Assembly (NCBI RefSeq): GCF_020740795.1
Contig: NC_067285.1
Coordinates: 39,282,511-39,346,510 of the forward strand
Direction of reading: 5' to 3'
DNA length: 64,000 bases
From: Apus apus
Taxonomy: Eukaryota > Chordata > Aves > Apodiformes > Apodidae
Made by a program: the position numbers and the translations under genes
Notes under the pieces: generated by a model
What the model was told of the DNA's origin: nothing
Databases searched by the model: none
The model's input: only the letters and a program-made list of their open reading frames with translations
In this document: one piece after another, positions 50,601 to 62,600 of the stretch
Layout: every line of letters begins with the position of its first letter
Numbering within the stretch: position 1 is the first letter of the stretch

Positions 50601-53600
50601 GTCTGCAGAGATGGTAATAATTCCTGCTGTCCTTCCAGCTTGTTTCTGGAAACACTTCAGTGAGTTAATATCAATACTGCTGATGCAGGGACAAAAATCT
50701 CATTGAAATAGTAAGAGCAGCAAAAAAAAACCCACAACATATTGTGAAGTAATGCTTTGCTTGAGGCCTATAAATCAGACCCACACTTGTTAGAGCAGCT
50801 TAGCATTATATTCTTGGTTAGAAAAGGGTTCTGAAGTCTGAAATTTTGTTCAGTGCTGTGCTTCAGAAGGAAATTGAAATATTGCATGGAGCTTATGGCT
50901 GAAAAAGAGGCAGGGGGGAGCTTGTTTCTTTTGTGTACTGGCTGAAATTTAAGTTCTCTATCCGAGGCAGAAGAAATGGCACCTCTTAATGAGGTGGAAT
51001 TTCTTGGCTTTGGTTTAGTCAGCAGATGTGTTGGCAGTTCTCTTCTGGAAGCTGGAGGGTGTGCTGGGGAAGGATCACACTGTTGTGGCCCTGTTCTGGA
51101 CCCTGCTTGCCCAGAGCACGTGCAATGGGCTGCTGGTAGAGATGTGATGCTGAGGGAGGTGGAAGCTTGGCCTGACTCTGTGCACCTGATTTCAGAGCAC
51201 TGGGAAAAGCTGTCTGATTAGCCATGGATCTTGTAGGAATGCAGTGGCTTGAATGGAGCTTAACTGTGTAGAGATGAAAGCACAAAAACAGGCTGGGGGG
51301 AGAATGGATTGAGAACAGCCCTGAGGAGAAGGACTCGGGGGTGATGTTGGACGAGAAGCTCAACATGAGCCGGCACCGTGCGCTGGAGCCCAGAAACCAA
51401 CCCTGTCCTGGGCTGCAGCAAAAGCAGCTTGGGCAGCAGGGCCAGGGAGGGGATTCTGCCCCTCTGCTCTGGTGAGACCCCACCTGCAGTGCTGTGCCCA
51501 GCTCTGGAGCCCTCAGCACAGGAAGGACATGGAGCTGTTGGAGAGGGTCCAGAGGAGGGCACAAAGATGATCCTTGGGCTGGAGCAGCTCTGCTCTGGAG
51601 CCAGGCTGGGAGAGTTGGGGTGTTCAGCCTGGAGAAGAGAAGGCTCCAGGGAGACCTTAGAGCACCTTCCAGTGCCTGAAGGGGCTCCAGGAAAGCTGGG
51701 GAGGGGCTTGGGACAAGGGCAGGGAGGGAGAGGACAAGGGGGAAGGGATTAAAACCAGAAGAGGGAGATTTAGGTGAGAGATGAGGAGGAAATTCTGGAG
51801 TGTGAGGGTGGTGAGACCCTGGCCCAGGCTGCCCAGGGAAGCTGTGGCTGCCCCATCCCTGGCAGTGTTGAAGGGCAGGTTGGATGGGGCTTGGAGCAGC
51901 CTGGTCTGGTGGGAGGTGTCCCTGCCCATGCAGGGGGGTTGGGACTAGATGATCTTGAAGGTCCCTTCCCACCCAAGCCATTCTGTGATTCTCTGATTTG
52001 TTAGCCCTCAGTTACTGTGCAGTAACTCTGGTGCCTCTTACAGATGACACGAGCTCAGAGGGTGTGAAGGAGCACTTGACTTTCCTGGCTGAAGACATGA
52101 AGCACCTGGCTTCTCTCATTCCTGACTCTTCTGGACAACATGGACAGTTGCAGAGGTTAGACTTTTGCCAACCTGTCTCTTACCTTACCTGTGAGAGCAG
52201 GGTTTTGTTGCTGATCCCTGAGGTGCCATGCAACAAGACACAGGTGTGTGAACAGCTCTCTCTGTTGTCTGTGCCTCCTTTTCCAAGGAAGGAAAGCAGA
52301 GTCCACTTAATGAGAAGACTGTGTCTTTACAGGCAGGAACACAGGTTCTCACTGCTCTAATTGCGGTGGGTTTGGCACTGAAGTTGGCTGCATGTTTCTT
52401 CTTGCAGTCTTCTTCCACAAAGAAGGGGGAAACCCAGGGTGGTTGTGAATGTCCCACTCCTGGAAGTGTTGAAGGGCAGGTTGGGTGGGGTTTGGAGCAA
52501 CCTGGTCTGGTGGGAGGTGTCCCTGCCCATGCAGGGGAGATGGATGTATATGATCTTGAAGGTCCCTTCCAACACAAACCAGTCTGATTCTATGAAATAT
52601 TCACAACTCTTGGAGGGCTAGAAGTCTGGAGAGTTGGTACAGGTGTGGGGACAATGCTGCAAAGAGAGGTTTTAGAGAGTCTTTTATAGGTTTTACTTCA
52701 GTGTAAAGAAATGCAGTTTTCTTCTCCCACAAGTGGAATGCCAATAGCACATGAGTGATGAGGCTTTATATGTGAATTTTTGGACAAACTCCCTGAAGAA
52801 ACAGGTTAGAGTCCTCAGCTCTGCTTGTGGCTAAGTTGGGTGTAGTCACTGCATTTTGGTGTAACTTTCTTGTTTTGCCTTCTAGGGCTGCAGAAATACT
52901 AGCTGAAATATCAGAGAATGTAAAGGCCTTGAAAAGCACACTGCTTGGTTCAGACTCTCCATCTGCAGCAGAGAGGAGCTGTGGTGCCCCTCCAACAAAT
53001 CTGGAAGCAGAGTCAGCAAATGCTGAAGCAGAAAAAGTTGACCCTCCTGAGTTTTCTAAAGAGCTTGAAGGTGACTTCAACATCTGCTCTGATGCTACAA
53101 TAGCTGCCCTCTGGGAGGGAGATGGTAATGAGGAGGCAGAGGGAGGTAACACTGTTGTGGAAGATGGGGCTGTTGCAGCCAGCTCTGAGGACAAAGCAGG
53201 CAGAGATGACTTCATGTCACTGGACATAACAGAGCAAGAACTTCAGATCTTGGAATGTCAGGCTGCAAAGGAGCTGGACAACGAAGCTGCACCTGAGGTA
53301 ATGAGAAGTCCTTGTTAATCTTGCACACTCAGCAGAGGAAATGACCTCCTGAACTTCCCCCAGGATTTCAAAAAGTCCTGTTCCTGAGAGAGCCTTAAGG
53401 TGGGCTGGGAGAAGGGCAGAGAGTCTGGCAGGTATTGGTGGAACTAGTCAAGCCCTGAGCTGCTCTTCAGCCATGCTCTGAACACAAAAACTCAAGATGG
53501 TCTAATCAATTTTCCCCTTTTGGTTGATGATGTTATTAAAGAAGTTCCTGTGCACAGGGACTAATTCTGCAGTCGAGCATCTCCAGATTGGTTATGAATA

Positions 53601-56600
53601 AAAAGCAGATCTTCCAAAGGATCTGTAAATAGCAGTCTTGCTGAATATGGATTGATTCCTCTTAAATCATGGTAGGGAGGGGATTCTGCCCCTCTGCTCT
53701 GGTGAGACCCCACCTGCAGTGCTGTGTCCAGCTCTGGAGCCCTCAGCACAGGAAGGACATGGAGCTGTTGGAGAGGGGCCAGAGGAGGCTACAAAGATGG
53801 TCCAAGGGCTGGAGCAGCTCTGCTCTGGGGACAGACTGGGAGAGTTGGGGTGTTCAGCCTGGAGAAGAGAAGGCTCCAGGGAGACCTGAGAGCACCTTCC
53901 AGTGCCTGAAGGGGCTCCAGGAAAGCTGGGGAGGGGCTTGGGACAAGGGCAGGGAGGGAGAGGACAAGGGGGGATGGATTAAAACTGGAAGAGGGGAGAT
54001 TTAGATGAGACATCAGGAAGAAATTCTTCACCATGAGGGTAGGAAGGTGCTGGAACAGGTTGCTCAGGGAAGCTGTGTCTGCCCCATCCCTGGAGGTGTT
54101 CAGGGCCAGGCTGGATGAGGCTTGTGCAGCCTGGTCTGGTGGGAGGTGTCCCTGCCCACGCAGGGGGGTTGGATCCTGATGATCATTAAGGCCCCTTCCA
54201 TCCCAAACCATTTTATGGTTCTAATTTCTTTCTTTCTACTGGTTTTGTCTGTTCCTACAGGGCCTTGTTAGATTCTCATCTCTCAGATAACTAACCTCAC
54301 CACCCAGCTCTGAAACCTGCTGTCTGACACCTGTTGTTTAGACTCATGTGGGGAAGAAAAGAGCAGTTTCCCACATCTGCCTATTAAAAAAAAGCTATTT
54401 TTGGGGAAAAGTAAAAGCCTACCTAGAAACAGGCTGTAGGTTGTCCAGAGGTCGAGTGGTTGTAGACAGAGAATGTTGTTGATAGAAGGCTTTTTTGTTT
54501 CCTTAGGAGGCCTGTTCCACAGACAACGAACAGAATATTTCCTCTGTCATTGAAAGTGATGAAGAACTGGAAATGGAGATGCTCAAAGTGAGTTCCTCAG
54601 GGATTTACCTTTGGTTTTGTAATGATGATGCTCTTGGGTCACAGGTGCTGATGGACCAGGCCTGTGGGTCAGTTGCTTCATCGCTGTTTCACAGGCTTCA
54701 AGTGGTTTTACTGCTGTGACTTTTATTGCCTGAAAAGAAGGTTTAAATGTTGAGTCTTGCTCTTCTTTGCCCTGACTTTTTTCTTCCTGATCCCTCAGAG
54801 CTGAGTAGATTCAGTCAAATGCTGATTTCCAGCAGAGCAGTCACAGGTGTTTGGATGCTTGTTACCCATGAGAGGGTTAAGGCTGTTGCTGATGCCTGAG
54901 TAGGAAGCAAGACTCCAAGGTCTGGGGAAAAAAAAAGATGGATTTTCTTCCAAGGAAGGACCAGGTCCCTTCAGGATGGTTCTCTGTGCTTCATGTCAAT
55001 CTTCTATAAATGCAGTTTGAGTCTAAAAAGCTATCTTGAGTAGAGGGGGTTTAGTCTTGCTCTGAGCACCATGTTTTGGGAACAAGGAATGACACTGAGA
55101 TCCCATCCCTCCTGGTTCTTGTCAGCCCCTTTCACTTCTCAGTGAAACTTGTGCCTTCATCTAGTTGCAAGTGGGGAAAAAAACCCACAACAAACAACCA
55201 ACATCCCCAACCATTGGTTGCATAAAGTAAGATTTTCATGTCTTAAAATGTCTAGGACCTTTTTGCAAAGGAGAAACAAAAGCTGTTGTAATGGTATCCA
55301 GGGAATGGAATTTGAATTTGATCAAGTAGTTTGACCTGGGCCTTTTTTGGTGCCATAAGTAGATCAAAACTCATGTGTCCCTATGTCATGTTACCTCAGA
55401 GGTGCACTCTATCATCTATCATGATCCAAAAGAACTTTTTCTCCTGATTTCTCAGTCTTTAGCAGGTGTAGATGATTCCAAAGGAGTTTTAACTGAAAGT
55501 GAGTCCAATGAAGCCAGGAAAACTCCTGACACAGAACTGAACATTGTACCAGATGGTGATGAAGATGGTGTTGAGGAAGAGGAGGAGGAATATTTGGGTA
55601 TGTGTTAAATCGCAGTGCATGATTCAATTAAAGCCTGTCTAGAGAAGCAGATGTGGAAGCACAGCAGCATTTTGTGCTTGTTTTCTTAAAGCAGGAAGTT
55701 CAAGCTCATCTGGCTTGCAAAGGAGTGCTGGTCTGTGTGGCAAGACTTAAAAAATTAAAGGTGTCCTGGACAAAACATAGTTGGACACCTGCCATGACCA
55801 GTGGGAATTATCAATGCTTAATAGGAGTAAAACTGCTCTGAGGGTGTGGAGGGGACCTGTTGATGCAGCAGAGGGAAAGGTGGTTCCTCCACTTTTGTTT
55901 GTTGTCCTGCCACTGCTGCTTCATGGCAGAATTCTTAAGAAGTTCTGGCTTGGGGCTGATCTTGACCTAGTACTTTGGAGCTGGCCCTGTGGAGACAAGG
56001 GGCTGAAATGTGGGGAGAAATACACCTTGAGTGGATTGGACTGTCAGGGTATGAAAGCTTTTGTCCCTGATGGTGTAAGTCAGGCTGTGGACCTTGTGTC
56101 TGGAAGCAAGAGCATCAGAGAGGGGAAGAGCTGCTTGCTGCTTCCAAGCAGAATGTGGGCTGCTGGGTGGTGAGGGATGGGCTTGGTGGTCCTGTGCTCA
56201 GCTGCTCTCCCTAAAGAGCAGCCAGGCTGTGGCAGGGTGTGTCTGCTGGCCTGGCCAGACCACAACTAGGTGGAAATGTGGTGCTTTCTACTCCTGAATG
56301 CTAGTGGACAATGACCAAGCTTGATGAGGTTTCTTCAGTCTTCACAGCAAGATCAGGATCACCTTGTAGGTTTCTTTTGGACCAAGACTTGGCCACTTGC
56401 AGTGTCAGTTACTGAGGGGTGGAACTTCAGGAGGGTTGTAAAGGCACGTCCAGTAAAACATCTCCAGGACTTTGAGCATGTTCCAATTCAAGCAGCTGTG
56501 CTTTACAGTGCCTATTGCTTGATCTTCTTCATCAAGCCATGTGTTCTCCTCCTCCTGGAGGGCCACTGAGCAGCCTGCTTGCTCTTCTAATCCTTCTAGC

Positions 56601-59600
56601 CTGTAAATACCTCGAGTTTGATGTCTCTTTTCACTGGGGTTGCCCAAATCTGAGGTCCTGGGCATCACTAATCATGAGCAGACACCTTTGTCAAGACAGG
56701 GATTCATCTTTTGGGAATTTGATCACAGAGGATGTTTTTTCCTCTCTCCCACTAAAGATCCATCGTTGCCAGAACCAAGTGAAAGCCACATCAGGTGTCT
56801 GAAGACATATTTTGGGCATTCTTCTTTTAAACTGTAAGTATATTCTGTTACACTGTACACTCCAGGATTAACTTTCCGTGCCTTCTTCCAGCTTGGATGA
56901 TTTTTATTACTACTCTTAAAGCCACTGCCAAAAATCAGCAAGATCTAGACAGGCTGGAGGGCTGGGCAAAGAGGAACCTCATGAGCTTCAACAAGAATAA
57001 GTGTAGAGTCCTGCACCTGGGGAGAAGAACCACCATGCACAGGTATAGATTAGGGGTTGACCTGCTAGAGAGCTGCCCCATGGAGAAGGACCTTGGGGTC
57101 CTGGAGGACAAGAAGTGCTCCATGGGACAGCAATGTGCCCTTGTGGCCAAGAGAGCCAATAGAATCTAGGGATGTATTAAGGACAGTGTGGCCAGCAGGG
57201 CAAGGGAGGTTCTCCTTCCCCTTCTGCTCTGCCCTTGTAAGAGTGTTGTGCCCAGTTCTGGGCTCCCCAGTTCCAGAGGGACAGGGATCTACTGGAGAGA
57301 GTCCAAGGGAGGCTACAAGGATGATGAAGGGACTGGAACATCTGCTTGATGAGGAAAGGCTGAGAGACCTGGGGCTGTTCAGTCTGGAGAAGAGAAGACT
57401 GAGAAGGGACCTGATGAATGTCTATCAATATCTGCAGGGTGGGTGTCAGGAAGGGGCCAGTGTCTGTTCAGTGGTGCCTGTGACAGGACGAGGGGAAAGG
57501 GCACCAAGTGACAACACAGGAAGTTCCACCTCAAGATGAGGAGAAACTTGTTTGCTGTGAGGGTGACAGAGCCCTGGGACAGGCTGCCCAGAGAGGCTGT
57601 GGAGTCTCCTTCTCTGGAGACTTTCAAGACCCATCTGGACACGTTCCTGTGTGACCTGCCCTGGGTGTTCCTGCTGCAGCAGGGGGGTTGGACTCCATGA
57701 TCTTCAGAGGTCCCTTCTAACCCCTGTGATTTTGTGAAACTAGGACCTGTGTGAAATCCCTAGGGGAAAAAAAAACCAGCCTTGACCACAACGAAGTGTC
57801 AAAACACATTTTGGAGTGTTACCTACAATGCTGTATGTAACTCACAGCAGAGGATGAGCTTCTTGAGTCTTCTGATGGCACCCCTGTGGTCAGAGCTTTG
57901 GTGTCTCCTGTCTAGTTCAGGTTGTCTCTTATGGGAGACACTTTTGTGATCTTCTGTGAGTGACAGCATCAAATGCTGCCTTAGTCCTGCTAGAGGTCCC
58001 TGGTGTGACACTGGTGGGACTGGCTGCAGGAGCACTGGAGTGGTTGCAGGGAGCAAAGCCCATGCTTGGGCAGCCTGGGGGGTTTCTGTAACCTGAGATG
58101 GAGCTGGATGTGCAGCTGCACACAACTTACACTTCATGCCTGGTGGCAAAAATTAAATGTTCCCCTCTGTTTAATTGAAAGGGTCCAGTGGAAAGTGATC
58201 AATTCTGTTTTAGAAGACAGAAGAGATAATCTCGTTGTCATGGCAACTGGTAAGTCACCTTTACATCCTAAGAAGCAGCGAAACAAATCTTTTCCATTTT
58301 GGGGACAGCAGGACTCAGTCTTGGAGGGTGTCCCTGTGGCTCCATGGAGCAGTGTTCCCTGGTGGAGGTGATGGGAGCCTGAGCCAGCCAAGCTGGCTGC
58401 TTGTCTGTCTGTCCTGGCCTTTGTCACTGACCTTGGTGTGGAGAAGGGTATCAGATGGATGCTGGCTGCCTTTACCTGTTGTCCCTCTGCTAGCAGAACA
58501 AACACCACTTCTGGTTTTTGGTCTCCACAAGGTGTTAGAAGTGTCTGGTTAGAGCTGCCTGGGAAGCTTGATGTTTCACTTCTGCTTTTTTCTTTCTTGA
58601 AGGCTATGGGAAAAGCTTGTGTTACCAGTTTCCTCCCGTGTACACTGGATGTACAGGAGTTGTTATCTGCCCTCTTATCTCCTTGATGGAGGACCAGGTG
58701 ATGCAGCTGACGTAAGTAACACAGGCTTCCTGACCAGCTGCTGCTGCTGCATGGCCTGGAGAAACCCATCCATTCCTGCCTGTGGCACTTCTTGGGGTTC
58801 AGGGTTGCATCTTGGTGCAGCAAGCTGTTTGTGTGGCAGTTGTAAAGCAGGTCTTTCTCAAGGAACATGTGGAAACCCTGTAAAGGGCCTGAGGTCCCTG
58901 GGTTTCCCAGCTCCCTGAACTGTGGGCTGAAATTGCAAGGGACTTGTGCTGGTGGGTGGGGCCTTCCCAGGGCTTCTGGCTTGACAGGCAATTCAAAGGA
59001 TCACAGACTGGTTTGGGTGGGAAGGGAGAGAAAAGATCATCCAGTCCCAACCCTCCTGCATGGGCAGGGACACCTCCCACCAGCCCAGGTTGCTCCAAGC
59101 CCCATCCAACCTGCCCTTCAACACTGCCAGGGATGGGGCAGCCACAGCTTCCCTGGGCAGCCTGGGCCAGGCTCTCACCACCCTCACACTCCAGAATTTC
59201 CTCCTCATGTCTCACCTCAATCTCCCTCTTCCTGTTTTAATCCATTCCCTCTTGTCCTCTCCCTCCCTGTCCTTGTCCCAAGCCCCTCCCCAGCTTTCCT
59301 GGAGCCCCTTCAGGCACTGGAAGGTGCTCTAAGGTCTCCCTGGAGCCTTCTCTTCTCCAGGCTGAACACCCCAACTCTCCCAGCCTGGCTCCAGAGCAGA
59401 GCTGCTCCAGCCCTCTGATCATCTCTGTGGCCTCCTCTGGACTCTCTCCAACAGCTCCATGTCCTTCCTGTGCTGAGGGCTCCAGAGCTGGGCACAGCAC
59501 TGCAGGTGGGGTCTCACCAGAGCAGAGCAGAGGGGCAGAATCCCCTCCCTGGCCCTGCTGGCCAAGCTGCTTTTGCTGCAGCCCAGGACAGGGTTGGTTT

Positions 59601-62600
59601 CTGGGCTCCAGCACATGTTGCTGGCTCATGTTGAGCTTCTTGTCCAACATCACCCCCGAGTCCTTCTCCTCAGGGCTGTTCTCAGTCTGTTCACCCAAGG
59701 CTGTATTTGTGTTTGGGTGGAGAATTTTGTGCAGACCAAACAGCTGGAGGAGCTTCAGAAGCTGTTTCAGCCTGTGAGAGTTATGTCAAAACTTGGTAGG
59801 GCTTCCTTTGGGTCTGAGAAGTGACATCTGAACAACATGGATCTGGAAGCTGTAGGCCATGCAGATCAAAGTTATGGCAGTGGCTTTGAAGATGGTTGGT
59901 GTGGGAGGTCTCCCACCACTTGGCATCTTCACTTTTAAGATCTGATGAGTGAACTAGTGAATGACACTCTTCCATGAGCAGTTATTGGTGTCACCAAGAT
60001 AATTCACTTTTGACATTCTTGTCATTGAAGCTGTGGGGGCCATGCTGAGTTCTCTAGCTCACTTCTGCCTTGTCCAACTTAGAAAGAACAGGTCTTTTGT
60101 GAAAGAGGGGATATGAAGACTTTATTTTTTTTTTTTTTGAGTAAGAAACATCAATTACCTGTGTTGTTTTCTGCTGCATATCATGACTGTGTGAGGATGA
60201 ATGGCTGAACAGCCCAGGCTGGCTCCAGAGCCATCTCCTGGACTAGGTATTGATCAGGAGGGTGTCTCTATGTATTCAGCTGCTTCTTTGGCTCTTCTGC
60301 TGTTTCCTTCAGTGGGAAGGGTTTATTCACTGGCTTCTCACTGAGTCATTCATTTGGAAGGCTGAGGAGACTGAATTTCTACACCCTCATGCAACTCAGT
60401 AATTCCAGTATCTGAAGGGGCTCCAGGAAAGCTGGGGTAGGGCTTTTTCCACGGGTTTGTAGTGAGAGGACAAGGGGCAATGATCTGAAGCTTAAAGAGG
60501 GGAGATTCAGGTTGGACATTAAGAAATAGTTCTTTCCTTTGAGGGTGGTGAGATGCTGGGACAGGTTGCCCAGGGAGGTTGTGGAAGCCCCATCCCTGGA
60601 GGTGTTGAAGGGCAGGTTGGATGGGGCTTGGAGCAACCTGGGCTGGTGGGAGGTGTCCCTGCCCATGCAGGGGGTTGGAACTGGATGATCTTTGAGGTTC
60701 CTTCCAACCCAAACCATTGGGTGAATTTGGGTGAATTTGGGTGCAGTTCTGCCAAGGGCTGAAACCTGGAGGAGTGAGGGGGAAGAAGTTACCAAAACAA
60801 AGGGCTCTCATCAAATGCAGTGAATGACTTAAGAGAACAGGGTTGCAGAAAGAAGTCAGCTATGAAGTGGATGAGCTGGTCAGTGTAATATTTGCATCTG
60901 TCATCAAAATGCAGCCACCTGGTGGGCAGCCAGCAGCTGATCACAGATGGAAAGACAAGGCAGACAGTGGAAAAGGCCTTTATTTTTCTCCCACTGCTGG
61001 CCGCACTGATCAAGTGTGCGTGTTGGGGGGAAGGGGAAGAGCCATTTGGGTGGCAGGAGCAGCCACTGAGCACTCTTGCTCCTTCAGAAGGCTCTTTCCC
61101 AGAAGATCCTTGGAAGAAGGGGGTCTCTGACCTCCCAGCCTCCTGTTCCTGACTTGTGCTTTTCCTTTCTGCAGGATGTCAGGGGTTCCTGCTTGCTTGC
61201 TCGGTTCGGCTCAGTCGAGAAACATCAGAGACTGCATCAAAGAGTGAGTCCCTGGTGAAGCCTCCTGGGGCTGCAGGGTCTGACAGGGCTGTGCTGGACA
61301 GGTGGGATGTCTCCCTCCTCCCTGAAACTCTTGGTTCTGGCTCAGCCCAGGAGCCTGGAAGTCAGTGACACTGCCTTCACCCAGGCTGCAGCCACCCTCT
61401 TGTGCCTCTGGCTGGGGAGGTGGGGCTTGTTGACTCAGCTTTGAGGGGATTTAGACATGATTTTACACAGACCTGTATTTGTCACTAGGCCATGGCCACG
61501 GGTCTCCTGTCTGGTTCTAAAGCCTAGTCACTATCTCTGCTGCCTGTTCCTCTAAGGCTGTGGACTGCCTTGGTTTCCTACTGTTCTGGAATGCTTTCTG
61601 TGGTCTTCACTGCCTTCCTCTTGTTCCCTCTCCAGGAGCCTGTACTTGTTCTCCTTTGCATCTTCTAGACAACCATGGTTATGTTCAATTTGGTCAAGTT
61701 GGCTGGGTTTTTTCCTTCTGTGACAGTCTATTTTCTTGCTGTTTCAGGGGTCAGTACAGAGTCATATACATGACTCCAGAATTTTGTTCAGCCAACTTGG
61801 AGCTACTTCAGGATCTTCACCAAACTATTGGTGAGTTGGGATTGCAGTTACGGGTGAGCTGGTAGGCAGCTTAAATTCAGATTTGTTTTACATCTTTTGC
61901 ATGCTTGAACATTTCTCACCAGTTTCTCACCACTGGTGAGCTCAGAGACTAGGGTAGTGACTGCCAATAAATGGTGCCAGAAGATCCTGTTGTTGATGGA
62001 AAAATAAAATTGTACATGAGTGGTGTCTTCAGCATGAGAACATCAGACAAGTTACCAGGAACAGAGATGTTAAAATACTTTAAATCACAGGAGTGAAATG
62101 TATATCACTGAATATTTTAGCCTTTTAAGTATCTGAACATCTCTGATCTTAGGCTGCAACAATGAAATTGTTTTGAAACACTCAAAGTGCCTCTTACAGA
62201 TCTTCTTTTCAAAGATGATACATCTTAGAGTAGGAAAAATTCAAGGCACGTAAACCTCAAGCATGTTGTAACTGAAACTGAGTTTAATTCTGTAGGCAAG
62301 GAGGACAATCTAGGTGGAAGACACCCCATCTGAATTTCTGGAGCCCCCAAAAGCTGTATGTTTGACCTCTCTGACACTCTGAAAATAGAGATTAGAATGG
62401 GCCATCTGTAGTCATGTTGAGGGGGTTTTCTGAGTCAAAAACCAGAAGGTTATTTTCCGTGGGCATCTCCCCTCATTCTTCTGGACTTTCACTTAACTCT
62501 TTGGTGCAGACATGAGACACTGGCTTTGTTTTACAATCCAGAAGATGAAAGGAATGACATCTGTAATGGGCATTTGTGCCTGAAGCTTGGCAAGCAGGGG

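Noticed and set aside
51378-51981. Long frames on both strands at 51.0-52.0, 53.7-54.2 and 58.8-59.7 kb
   Set aside because: All coincide with CR1 fragments and their repeated products ([13 protein letters not shown] and its antisense) recur in every copy.
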